64,000 nt of DNA, from NCBI GenBank assembly GCA_039602395.1, contig JBCNJP010000229.1, positions 124,001-188,000 of the forward strand. The letters are read 5' to 3'. Position 1 is the first letter of the stretch. Every line of letters starts with the position of its first letter. The stretch comes from Deinandra increscens subsp. villosa (Eukaryota; Streptophyta; Magnoliopsida; Asterales; Asteraceae). The notes beneath the pieces were generated by a model that did no database searches, was not told where the DNA came from, and worked only from the letters and a program-made list of their open reading frames with translations. The translations under genes and the position numbers were made by a program. This document shows, one piece after another, positions 1 to 10,501 of the stretch.

Positions 1-1
1 G

Positions 2-1681
2 CACGAAGAAGCTTCAGGCAGCTGGGTCTTGTATACAGATGGAGCATCTAATGTTAGAGGTACAGGATTGGGTGCGCTACTGAAATCGCCACAGGGGGAC
101 ATTATCCCTCTATCTATCCACTGTGAATTCAAGGCTACTAATAATGAAGCCGAATACGAAGCTTTAATTGCAGGATTACAACTCGCTAAAGATATGGGTA
201 TCCAACACATTCAAGTTTTTATTGATTCCTTGTTATTAACTAACCAATTTAATGGATCCTATGCAGTGAAAGGTGAAAGGCTAACCAAATATCTAGACCT
301 TGTAAGACAATTAGCATTATCCTTTGAATATTGCAGCATATCACAGGTACCTAGAGAAGAAAACGCTGAAGCTGATGCTTTGGCAAATTTAGCATCATCT
401 TTAAGGATCCCAGAAGGTGTCAAGATTCCCATAACTCACATCCTGACACCGGCAATTGAAGAACAAGAAGTTAATGATGTTACAACAGATAAAGATCAAG
501 AAATGACAGACTCTCAGGATCCTCAAGAATCCTGGACCTATCCTATCAGGAGATTTATTCAAGAAGGAGAAATCCCCAAAAACGAGAACTCTAGACTCTT
601 CCGAACAAAGGTAATTCCATATTCAATAATAAATGGTATCTTATATAAGAAATCTCTTGCAGGACCATATTTGAGATGCCTCGAGCAGCCTGAAGCACTT
701 GAAGTACTCCAAGATATTCATGAAGGCGATTGTGGCAATCACACTGGGGGCAGATCACTATATTCAAAAGTATTAAGAACAGGATACTACTGGCCCACCA
801 TGAAGAAGGATGCTATGGCCTTTGTTCAGAAGTGTGATGCATGTCAGCGGCACGGCAACATCCTCCATCAGCCTGCTGAGCCGCTCCATTCAATATCATC
901 TCCATGGCCGTTCATGAAATGGGGAATGGATATAGTTGGTAAGCTGCCTGTAGCACCTGGAGGAAAAGTCTTCATGCTGGCTATGACAGACTACTTTTCT
1001 AAGTGGATTGAAGCCGAAGCTTTTGTTCAAGTTAGAGAAAAGGAAGTAATTTCCTTTATCAAAAGGAATATCTTAACAAGATTTGGAATTCCATCAGAAA
1101 TAGTGTGCGACAATGGATCTCAATTTATTGGAAAAAGGACAACAAGTTTTTGTGAGGCATGGGGCATCAAGATGGTAACTTCAACTCCCATACATCCACA
1201 AGCTAACGGCCAAGCAGAATCGAGCAATAAGATTATCATCAATAACCTCAAGAAGAAGCTAGGAGACAAGAAAGGAAAATGGGCTGAAGAGCTACCTTTC
1301 GTATTATGGGCTGACAGAACGACCTCCAAGAATGCTACTGGTCGAACACCATTTTCCTTAGTGTTTGGATCCGAAGCTGTAATTCCCACTGAGATGGTGA
1401 TGCCAACCGCGATAACAAGCTGCCGGGATTTTGAAGCAAACAAGCAAGAGCTCCTTGAAGATCTTGAAACAATTGAAGAAATCAGAGACCTCGCAAAATT
1501 TAGGATGGGAGCATACCAGCAAAGGATAGCCAAATCTTATAACAGGAATCTCAGAATCAGAAGATTTCAAGTAGGAGATCTGGTACTCAGGAAAGCTTTT
1601 CAAAATACAACCAATCCGGCACATGGGAAACTCGCGCCTAAATGGGAAGGACCCTACCTGGTGGATTCAGAAGCTGGATAA
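2..1681 (+). CDS. Tat-type pol polyprotein, RNase H and integrase part (5'-partial, premature stop)
   Basis: The frame is open from the window edge. A plant-type RNase H comes first, with its acidic residues visible in YTDGAS, NNEAEYEAL, FIDSLLL and ENAEADALA. After a linker comes integrase: an HHCC zinc-binding module (GDCGNHTGG to CDACQRHG) and a DDE core (GMDIVG, VCDNGSQF, GQAESSNK), so the catalytic triad is intact. A TAA at 1679-1681 interrupts the conserved C-terminal tail. The same frame continues past it to a natural stop at 1763-1765, which suggests one nonsense change near the end rather than general decay. In the living element the polyprotein degrades RNA in the hybrid and inserts the cDNA. 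Reverse transcriptase and gag lie outside the window. Confidence 0.92.
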   Translation, partial: HEEASGSWVLYTDGASNVRGTGLGALLKSPQGDIIPLSIHCEFKATNNEAEYEALIAGLQLAKDMGIQHIQVFIDSLLLTNQFNGSYAVKGERLTKYLDLVRQLALSFEYCSISQVPREENAEADALANLASSLRIPEGVKIPITHILTPAIEEQEVNDVTTDKDQEMTDSQDPQESWTYPIRRFIQEGEIPKNENSRLFRTKVIPYSIINGILYKKSLAGPYLRCLEQPEALEVLQDIHEGDCGNHTGGRSLYSKVLRTGYYWPTMKKDAMAFVQKCDACQRHGNILHQPAEPLHSISSPWPFMKWGMDIVGKLPVAPGGKVFMLAMTDYFSKWIEAEAFVQVREKEVISFIKRNILTRFGIPSEIVCDNGSQFIGKRTTSFCEAWGIKMVTSTPIHPQANGQAESSNKIIINNLKKKLGDKKGKWAEELPFVLWADRTTSKNATGRTPFSLVFGSEAVIPTEMVMPTAITSCRDFEANKQELLEDLETIEEIRDLAKFRMGAYQQRIAKSYNRNLRIRRFQVGDLVLRKAFQNTTNPAHGKLAPKWEGPYLVDSEAG

Positions 1682-1765
1682 GGAGCATACAGGTTAGCTA
1701 CTATGGAAGGTGAGCTGCTCCGAAGAGCTTGGAATGCAATTCATTTGAAGTTATATTTTATGTAA

Positions 1766-3104
1766 GTTCTCTTTGGATCCTTTGAGCATATCAAAGAATC
1801 CTTGTCCAAACTTCGAGAACCTCAGGTATGATTTTTACCCTTATTTCATTTTCACATTATTATCTTTGTGGAATGTGTACTGACTTAGGCATCGGAGGGG
1901 TGTTAGCAAAACTAACACCCACCCCTCACCGAGCCTTGAAGTGTTTTGTAGGTGCTCCGAGCGTCCTACCATAAGCTAGAGGCTGATCACCTCTTCTAAG
2001 TCTAAAGCATTCTGAATGCTGTCAAAAGGTTTAGGAGGTTTTCACCTTCTCGTTCACTAATGGGAATCGCCAGGAGCGCAAGACCCTCGCCAGGAGCGCA
2101 TGATGGTGGCCTGTGGTTCAAGGTGGTGCGACCAGTCCATCTAAGGGTGGCTGATAATTTCATCACTGTTGGCCATAGAGTGCACTTCAAAATGGATGGC
2201 AGACGTGTCATCTCAAAGATTCTAAGGTTTTTGGCATTTTCATGTCAACAAAGGTTTAGACATATTCGTGTCTCCCAAGTTTTGGGCTTGACCCCAGTTG
2301 GCTTAGTCCCAAGTATTTTTGAGCTTGTCCTCAGATTAGCGAAGGTTTTTAATGTTTTCACATTAACTAAAGGTTTAGACACATTTGTGTCTCTCAAGTT
2401 TTGGGCTTGACCCCAGTTGGCTTAGACCCAAGATTAATAGAACATTTCGTATCTCAGGAGTCAAGGGAAGGCTTGGCCTTTGCTTAACTCATTCCTAAGT
2501 ATTCAAGATTTATAAGGCATTTCACGCCTCAAAGAATTACTCTCAGTTTTATCGAAATTTCACCGAGTCTATCTTAAGGATTCCTAAGGATCCTCATGGA
2601 TCCTGACTATCTCAACGGTTGGAGTACTTTCGAACAGGTGACATTGGTAATGTATATATTACATATTTTATCACTAACTAAGTATTGGTTAGCATCATGG
2701 TTTGTTAATTTTGACAAGTTTTATAAACTTCTAAGTTTTTAAACTAAGTTATGCTACTGAGCATCCTACGGGATTCTCATTCAAATATTTTCAGAATTTA
2801 CTACATAACAAGCAACACACCATGATGATCAAAATACTACTAAGTCATATTTATGCAGGAAATTAGAGAAGTTGACCCCAGGCTTCGTCTTGGAACCCAA
2901 GATCCCTCCACCTAAGGCCAACTATATTGTCTAAAGGAGCTTGGACTTCGCCTTGAAACTCAAGGTCCCTCCATCCAAGCCCCCAAAAAGTTAAACTACC
3001 ATTGTTTTTGTTTCACCACTACCATTGTTTACAAAAGCTTCACCACAAATATTGTTTACTGAACCTGAACCTGACCATGAACCAAACAAACTAAAAAAGC
3101 GGGC
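1766..3104 (+). other. Spacer between pol and antisense gene
   Basis: No coding frame that I trust. It contains a C-rich stretch (1908-1930), a duplicated block (separate entry), and short repeated phrases such as 'aagatccctcca'/'aaggtccctcca' near 2900-2970 that reappear in the homologous spacer at 25860-25960. It probably holds the 3' untranslated ends of both the pol transcript and the antisense gene. Confidence 0.6.
2251..2433 (+). repeat. Direct repeat, about 64 bp, period 119 bp
   Basis: Bases 2251-2314 and 2370-2433 are near-identical (both run from 'aaggtttagaca' through 'gggcttgaccccagttggc' to 'cccaag'). A third, more diverged version lies at about 18740-18815, in the tail of another Tat-type element, so the block is a family feature. 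Confidence 0.8.
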
Positions 3105-4860
3105 TCAGACCGTTGCATCGTCCTCATCGCCCAGCTTATCACCAGCAGCTTCCGCCTGCTTCACCTCCTTGCCCTTGCCTTTGTCCTTCTCACCAACCTC
3201 TTTCCCAGCCACCGGAACCTCCAGCTCAGCCTTCTCAGAAACATCTCCATCAGCTTTGCCCATCTTGGCGTTCAGACCCTCGAGGCTCTCTTTCCACTCG
3301 TTGATCGGCCAGCTCTCCAGTTTGAACCCATCAGCCTGAGCAGCTGTGGCCATCTCGATCATGCATTCAAGCACGCTGATGGCCGCCGAGGATTTGGCAT
3401 TCTGACCGGCAATCTTGAGGGCTTCAGCAGCTGCGATGTCTTTCTCTTTGAGCAGCTTCTCATATTGACGATTGTTGTTGGCAGCCACTTTAGACAGCCT
3501 CTCAAGACGGAGCAAGGCTTCATCAAGTTTGAGCTCAGAAGCCTCGAGCTTCTGCTCAGCTGCCTCCACCTTACCCTCCAGTTCGATCACCTCATGGCTC
3601 AGCTTGTCGATACCCTGCATCAGAACAGAACATATCAGAATCGCTAAGGGAAGTATTCTAACTATAATTTTTTCATACTTCACCACTAATGAACAATACT
3701 TACAATGTTCATGACAGCTTGCAGAGAGAGCAGCTGGTTAGCCGCTGCAACTGGAGGCAGATCATCAAACATGTCAACATTAATCACAGAGTCTGGAGCC
3801 TTGCGTTTTTTGGCAGAGGACGTCTTGGATCGAGTGCTGGGAGGACGGGATTTGGGAGCTTCCGGAGGCGGTTTGCTGGTGGTTTCCTCAATCTTTTCCT
3901 TTTTGGCAATCAGGGACTTGAGGTCTTTGAAGGAGAAATTGGAAGCTGAACCTGGAGCTTCATCACAAATGACAAAGAATTAGTCTTCAACTCGAAACCG
4001 AAAGCAAAAGTAAGTTTCTGTACATACCTGCAGACATGGTTCTTGAAGGATTGGGAGATTGTTGAGAAACGGATCGGGCACTTGAGGCGTCTTCTGGCAA
4101 ACAACTTCTTTCTGTTACGGGGATGCTGTAGAGATTCTTGAGCTTCTTGGCAGATTCCTTGGTCGGCTTGATCAGAGCTTCAAACTTGGGAGCTGCGGAA
4201 ACAAAAAAGAAACAAGTGCATTAGTAAAAGAAATTGGGAAAGATACAAATTTTGAATATCAGGATAACTCTTCCTACCCTTAACGACCCACTGGGTAGGA
4301 AGGTTCTTGCACCCGATAAGGCTACTTCTTTTTACAAAAAAGTATTGACGCCTCCAATCGTGATCGTTGTGAGAGACCCTAGGAATCATCGGAGCTTCTC
4401 CAGTTCGAATTTTCAAGACGAATCTACTGTTACCGTGAGTGGCCAACCGGTAAATTTTACAAATCTCAGCAACTCCGATGTTCAGATTATGGGACTGGTT
4501 CAAATTTTCAAGAGAGAACAGAATTCGCCACACCATTGGCATAACTTGGGAGTAAGCAAGACCGGTGACGGAAAAGAACTCGTTCACCAGGGTCGGAAAC
4601 GGAAATGTCATGCCAAGAAGAAAAGGGTAGTTCAGGAAACAAACCCAGTCGTCGGAGATATGGTCGGCTTTCAAAGAAGGGTCAAATGGACGAATTTCAG
4701 CTCCAGCGGGGAAACAGGAGGATCGTTTCAACATTGCGATCTTGCGATCGTCAAAATTACAAGTTTCCTCCGCCGTCGCCGGGAGGAGACCTTGGTCAGT
4801 AAACTCGTCGGCCACTTGGTCGGAGACCGTGGCCGATGACTGCGCTGGATTTTTCCCCAT
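3105..4860 (-). CDS. Antisense accessory gene of the Tat element, copy A, intact, four exons
   Basis: Exons on the minus strand: 4860-4278, 4192-4028, 3957-3704, 3614-3105, all with GT...AG introns. Joined they give an uninterrupted 503-residue frame. I chose the ATG at 4860 rather than the in-frame one at 4875 because it aligns with the starts of copies C and E. Exon 1 holds a hydrophobic domain (about residues 72-121; DWVCF, FPFPTLVNEFF, MVWRIL) that resembles the 'putative gypsy type transposon' domain (Pfam Transposase_28). Exon 3 has a basic KKRK at about 299-302, a possible nuclear signal. Exon 4 starts with about 65 residues of likely coiled coil and ends in a charged tail. Function unknown; DNA or nucleoprotein binding is only a guess. 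It lies opposite to pol, between pol and the 3' LTR, with its own TATA-like box. Confidence 0.8.
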
Positions 4861-4970
4861 GCTCAGAGAAAACAAGAAGGGGGGAACAAGAAACTAACCT
4901 GGAGGAGACGCAAGGAGCTCTAGGGTTTCGCCGAGAAGAAGATGTGGTGAAGAATGAAAATGGTGAGAAG

Positions 4971-4978
4971 ATTATAAA
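4971..4978 (-). promoter_or_regulatory. TATA-like box of antisense gene copy A
   Basis: Minus-strand TTTATAAT lies about 110 bp upstream of the ATG at 4860. Similar boxes stand 70-140 bp upstream of copies C, D and E, all between the polypurine tract and the start codon, which suggests a promoter of the gene's own. Confidence 0.5.
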
Positions 4979-5103
4979 GGGATAATCTAACGGGAACTTC
5001 GCCTGGGAAGTTGAGAATAATTACTCCCCGTCAAATCATAGTTACTTAGCGATAAGCCACGAATTCAAATTTTCGACAGCTGTCTCGCATGCGCCAACTG
5101 CCG

Positions 5104-5119
5104 AAAATTTGGGGGCAAT
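5104..5119 (+). other. Polypurine tract
   Basis: AAAATTTGGGGGCAAT stands directly before the TGTT of the 3' LTR. It is the expected primer site for plus-strand DNA synthesis. Related tracts precede the LTRs near 27840 (+), 19739 (-) and 28789 (-). Confidence 0.8.
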
Positions 5120-5699
5120 TGTTGGTACTAGAATTCAGGAGACGATAAGCAGCTTGCATCAGCTCGTAGGCACTTCATGGTAAGGATCCTGAATAATATT
5201 TACTTACTAACGGTTGCTTCTCTATTGTTTGTTACTCGCAGGTTGACTTGGTCATTCATCACGTGTCCTAAAGACTCGGTCTATCAACAGAATCATGGGT
5301 CGGTTGGGATTCAAACGGCTAGTTGGCGAACGTGGACTTAGTTGCTATTTCTTAGGAAAGTTTGTTGCTATGTATTTCGTATTTAAACAGAGCTCTAGGC
5401 TTACACACACACACAACCTTTTACGATCACAACTCTCTGCTACACTTAGATTTCGAGCTCATTTACTTTGTACCAAAAACGTTCATTATATAAAAGTTTT
5501 AGGAGGCAGGTACTTTGAACCGGCCCCCGAGGTTTTTTGCTAGGCTCCTTGAGGATACTCAAGGATTCCTGGATTTTCCCTCGTTACATCCTCGTGTCAA
5601 CCTTTACATTTGCATTTTCATCTTTATTTTACATCAAACACGCTACCTCACATACAAAGTTTGATCAACTAATTGCTTAGGCAGTTTTTGACCAAAACA
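5120..5699 (+). repeat. 3' LTR of the 1-5699 element (580 bp)
   Basis: It starts TGTTGGTACTAG directly after the polypurine tract and ends TTTTTGACCAAAACA, so it has TG...CA ends. The right-hand half matches the LTR at 31179-31776, which ends with the same 15 bases. The 5' LTR is outside the window. Confidence 0.85.
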
Positions 5700-6082
5700 C
5701 CTGTTGCGTCTTTTCATGATAAATGCATTGAATTCCTCATCATATTTCCATCTTAAAATCTTCATCCCATAGTTGACGTTTGGGTTGGCAGGCATATTTC
5801 TAAGATATTTTTGCAGTAAATTGCACCATTGCCTTTGTGTCTGGAGCCATTTCTTCCAAGACATCAAACAAATGAGGAGCATTCTTCCTTCTGATGGCAT
5901 CGACGCGTTCCTTCTCTTGAAGCTTAATCTATTCTTTCTTAGCCAAACTAACCGTCTTTCGGTAGTCGATCACAAACTGTCGGAGACCTTTGAGTTTCTT
6001 CCGAATGTAGGATTTTCTTTCTATGTTCTTGAATTTCAAGAAGTCACGTAGTTCTTCAAAAGACATCATGTTGGTTGAAGAG

Positions 6083-6474
6083 TGTTAGGTCCTCTTAGAT
6101 CCGAGAATCTTACAAGTACGAAATCAAACGAGGCGAAATTCAAGTTTGATCAAGAAGCTCAATTACACGATCAACAAAGAACACAATATAAAATTCTCAA
6201 TGTTTATTGCTATATTCAAGATCACTCAAATGTTAAAAGTGTTGAGAGGAAATGGAGATTTACACCATATAAAACACACACTTAGGCTACCTCACCACAC
6301 ATGTCACACCCACTCAAATAACCTAAGTGTTCTATTTATAGAAACAACAAAGAGTGAAACAAAGTTAAACAAATTAAGCTGTGTTTGAGGTAAATAACCC
6401 GCCGAGTCGGCTCGGCTAAATCCGACTCGCGCGTCGTCTTGAGTTATATTAGAGTTGATAATGAGGATGAAAAC
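6083..6474 (-). repeat. LTR-like insert, one end recognised
   Basis: A sharp boundary at 6083 (plus-strand TGTTAGGTCC, minus-strand end GGACCTAACA) separates coding sequence at 5700-6082 from noncoding DNA. On the minus strand a canonical TATA box (TCTATAAATAGAAC) lies at 6331-6344 and the rest is noncoding. I could not fix the right-hand terminus or a target duplication; the minisatellite next door may be part of it. Confidence 0.4.
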
Positions 6475-6479
6475 AATCC

Positions 6480-6722
6480 GCTAAGCATGATGAAGTCCGC
6501 TAGGCTTAAGTTCGCTAAGTAGACATCAAGTCCGCTAGGACCAGCTGCAAGTTCGCTAAGAGCAACTACAAGTCCGCTAAGAGCAACTGCAAGTTCGCTA
6601 AGAGCAACTGCAAGTCCGCTAAGGCAAAACTCAAGTTCTCTATGAGCAACTACAAGTCCGCTAAGATCAACTGCAAGTCCGCTAAGAGCAACTGCAAGTC
6701 CCCTAAGAGCAACTGCAAGTTG
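6480..6722 (+). repeat. Minisatellite, 21-bp unit, about 11 units
   Basis: The unit contains AAGTCCGCTAAG or AAGTTCGCTAAG followed by AGCAACTGC. Because 21 is a multiple of three, the minus strand reads as a repeating heptapeptide (LAVALSG-like), but this is a by-product of the repeat. Early units (6480-6560) are diverged; those from about 6570 to 6720 are regular. The same 12-bp core recurs at 13396-13945. Confidence 0.85.
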
Positions 6723-9700
6723 TCGTTTCATCATTAACTTCAAACTCAGTAAATACATAAATCCTTGAAATCTTCGCGTTTCTTGGACTTGAAATGTTCA
6801 GATAACTTCCAATATTATATACATTAAATGTCGTCATCTTCACTCAGTCAACGGACTTATCTGGAATATCTTGAATTTTCCAACAAAGATATAATATACT
6901 CAATAGATTCAGGTTCAGTGATCACCTCAGATGGATCTTTAGGGGGAGGAACATACGATTTGCAGATATCTTGCATAAGATTAGATAGATGGTCACGGAC
7001 CGGAGTGAACTCAATAGTTTCGTTGTATTTTCGAAAGGATTCATCAGGGGATTAGTTTCTTTGCCAATAGCTTGATCTTTTGGCAGATGAGAGTCCATCC
7101 TAGCATCGTCGGTATATAGCTTGGTTAGCTCAAAGTCAGTCAGTCTCCTTAGATAATCAAAAGTAATCTTATTCTTCATAAGGGACCTGACCATACGAGC
7201 AGTTTCAGACATGTTAGAATCATCTACATCAGTTCCTGCAAGATTTGTCATGATGCGGATTGGAGGCTCGTCTGTTATGTCTGTTTCAGAATGCCCTGGA
7301 AAGGTGTTCGAGCCTTTATTGAATATGACGGCTGGTGGGTGACCAGATTGATATCTTCTCAATACTCATTCTTTTTCCTCAACTGCTCTGTTTTGCTCTC
7401 TAAGTGTTTCTTCAATGGCAGCTCATCGGGACTTTTATTTCTCTACCAGTTTCTTCTGTTGCTTCGCAGCTTCCTCTTCTGGAGTCAATGCTTTCTTTCC
7501 TTTGTCTTTGGCAGTCCTTCGAGCTTCTCTCTAACTGGAACTTGGTTGCTCAATGACAGGTTCTTGTGGTTCTGTCACTGCAGCATCAACATCTTCTTCT
7601 TGATCGAGTGAAAAATCTACAAAGGGAGCTAAAAAGACTGGTTCTTGTGGAGCAGTCTCTGCAGTAACATTAGGAGCAGTGTGGGTAGAAGAGTCATGAT
7701 CACCACCTTCTTTAAGGTTATTAACTTTAGCATTGACAGATTCAGTCACTGGAACAAATGTGGCAATGTCCAAAGCAGGAATTTCTTCTTCAGCATGCTG
7801 AACAGCGGAGATAGGAACTTGTACAAATATGTCATCTACTTCAATCTTCACTTAAAGTGGAGTTGGGAAAAATTTGTTCCATATCTTCATCTTCACTATC
7901 TATCATTTCCAGATCAATGTAGTTCAGTGGATTGGCATCATTCATGAGTACATGCATTATTTCTTCAAGCTCAGACATATCAGCTTCATCACCAAAATCC
8001 ACATAATAAGGATGTTCCTCGTAGGTAACCTCATCAGTGGCATCCTCAATTGCCTCAATCAGTATACCGCATGAGTTTCTTCTTGTGACAATCTTCTCCG
8101 CATAGTATTCCCTGAAATTTACCATAGCAAACTCTAGAAAGGCTAAGTCAACGTACATATGACGGACTTCTTCATTCAAAGGGACTAATGCAGTGGTTAT
8201 GGATGTTGCTGCCTGGACAGGAGGAGCCAACGATAGTTAAAGAGCACTATTCGTAGCAGCTTCAGATTCCATACTTGAAGGGCCTTCAATAGCAGCAAGC
8301 GATCTAGTAGACTGAGAAAACCTAGGAAGATTTAGGTTCTCAAGAATAGGAGTTAGCATCTTGATTAATTCCAGGACATCATCAACAGGTTCATCATGAA
8401 AGAGGCTATTGACGAAGGATTCCTCGTCATCAGAAAAATTAAGCTCATCTCCTTCAATGAACATATCAGCAGCAACCTCGAAATCACTGGAATTAAAGGA
8501 CTTGAGGCTTCATAAACACCGATTGCGTCTTTGCTAGCAAGGGCAGGAGTTGAAGAATCAGGATTAGGAAAGTCACTCCTTTCAACTAGATCGGATTAAG
8601 GTTGGCCTTCAGGTTGCTCTGAGCCGTGATCACCGGTGTCATCATTTGGTTTGTCGGTCAGTTGTTTATCTTCACTGTATTTGGCAAGTAAATCCTTAAG
8701 TCTTTGAATTTATGCAACTTGTTCCTCAATTACTTGGGATTGATCACCAATTTTCTGATTTTCTACTTGCAGAGTGCAATTTAATTGATCATTTTGACTT
8801 TGAAGATTTACAACTTCAGCCGGGAGTTCTAGAATCAGCTCAGAATCAGAAACTGATGTAAGGTTCTCAAAGAGTCTCATATCCAAATCAATCCTTTCTA
8901 GTTGATCTGCAGGAGCTGAAGAGACAATTGTTGAGGCTGAAACTGGATCAGGTTGAGTAACCAATGGTTCAATAACTTCAAAATTGTGTGGTGGAGGAGG
9001 ATTTTTCCTTATCTTGAGCTTTTCTTGGAATGGCTTACTTCGAAATTCTATGATTATTGAGAACTCAACAGACAAGTTTTGATCACTAGCGACGACTGTT
9101 ACATTCTCCAAAGTTGTGGTAGGAGCGGACATTGGATCATTATCACTTTCATCCAGGTCAATCATCTAATCCTCATAATCAAGAGACACAGAAGTCTCAT
9201 CATCAGTCTCAATCTGTGACCTAGGGTTGTAGATTTCATCTGATGTAGATTGTTGCATTTGAGATACAGAGGGCATGGAAGATTCTCCAGTCATCTGTCT
9301 TTTCCGAGGATGAACACCTTCAGGTTGGTCTGGACTATCATTAGAGTCAGAAGAGTCAGAGTCGTCATTATCATCTCCCTCTTCTTCTTCTGACAAGTCC
9401 TTATTCACTGGAGTAGAAGGTCGTTCAACATGCTCTGAGGATTGAGCACTAGTACCTTGAAGATTTCCAAGGCCTTAAGCAACTATAGGATCAGGAATAA
9501 CAGGTGAGCATCAACATTTTCAACTTGAGCATCAACAGCTTATGATCAGGAATAACAGAAGTATGAATCTGAGCTGCTTCAGTATTTTCAAAAATATGAA
9601 TCTAAGCTGCTTCAGTATTTTCGACTTTAGCATCAACAACAACTTATGCCATGTGAATGTCTTCATTAGCACAAGCAGCTTCAATACGAGCGATCATCTC

Positions 9701-10501
9701 GGGAAAGAATGGAACAAGTTCTCCTTGATATTATCCTTGTTGGTACTTCCTATATGAGGCAGCATTCATTGAACTTGTAGAAAAAGTTTCTCCTTCTTTA
9801 ATCAGGTCCGGGTAATAATAGTCCAGTATGACTTGTATGAACCGAGGATACATCACAAAGCTTTTGGCTCTCCCTGTTGGGTGCAAGTTTCCAATCATCC
9901 ACTTGAGCAGTTGATGAGAGAGGTTAAAACCTACTCCAGTGGAAAACCCATGTAAAGCACGGCTAGTTTCCTCAATGAATTCGTAAGGAGTAGCCTTTCT
10001 TGGAGAGAAGGCCAAAATGAAGAAGCTTATGATGAATCTCCAGTTAGCTAGAAAAAGAGTTTTGAAATTTTTTTTGTTGACTTCCAGAGAAAGTTCACTA
10101 GTGTAACCCACCCTCCGCATGGTTAGATGCCAATCGTTCTTAGCATATGACTTGGGCATATCAGCATCTTGCAAGTTAAGAACGGTTCTGATCTTTTCTT
10201 CAATAAATTCAACATCTGTGTTCTGAACTCTGGATCTCAGCACATCTGTACCATCATCCAACTTAGCAGAATGTGCATTGTTGAAAGACTCGATAATGTT
10301 CTTGTAAATCATAGGATTTATCTGCATAGTTGTTACCCAGGAGGATTGTTGAAGTAAATCAATGGCTTGCTCATTAGTAGCATCACAACTTTTTTTTAAC
10401 ACACATCTTCCGTTGTGTAATCGACCATACTCGATAGCTTCAGCAGCTTGTCTAGGAGGCATTTGCACATCTGAAATTACAAGATTATATCCACTTGACA
10501 T

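Larger units (their letters stand above)
1..5699 (+). mobile_element. Ty3/gypsy Tat-type LTR retrotransposon, 3' half
   Basis: The element enters from the left edge. In order it holds the second RNase H and integrase of pol (+), a noncoding spacer, a four-exon gene on the opposite strand, a polypurine tract and a 3' LTR that ends at 5699. Dual RNase H domains and an antisense accessory gene between pol and the 3' LTR are characters of the Tat (Retand/Ogre) lineage. The five bases after the LTR are CCTGT; the matching left target duplication lies outside the window. It was inserted into the repeat-borne gene that continues at 5700. Confidence 0.85.
5700..10501 (-). pseudogene. Degenerate gene of an unnamed repeat-borne protein family
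   Basis: The best-preserved part (10501-9731, 256 residues) has the pattern NPMIYKNIIESF, then IRTVLNLQDAD, RRVGY, WRFIISFFILAFS, GFNLSHQLL and MYPRFIQVILDYY. Farther on, in several frames, come a very acidic stretch (9408-9166, EEEEGDDNDDSDSSDSND), a hydrophilic stretch (9165-8710), more acidic segments (8464-7531) and a C-terminal part (7362-6922). A last piece (about 6080-5700; FEELRDFLKF) lies beyond an LTR-like insert. Stops and frameshifts separate the parts, so it is broken. A splice acceptor (TAATTTCAG) at about 10471-10479 suggests that the first coding exon begins near 10470. The plan matches the extra gene of the Ty1/copia element at 46739-50045. The function is unknown; this is probably a transposon passenger. 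Confidence 0.65.

Noticed and set aside
1120..1533. Minus-strand frame of 137 codons inside integrase
   Set aside because: Shadow of the pol frame, with no features of its own.
4234..4839. Plus-strand frame of 201 codons
   Set aside because: Reverse complement of exon 1 of antisense gene copy A.
6444..6758. Minus-strand frame with a regular heptapeptide repeat (LAVALSG)
   Set aside because: It is the translation of a 21-bp minisatellite; there is no domain or conserved context.
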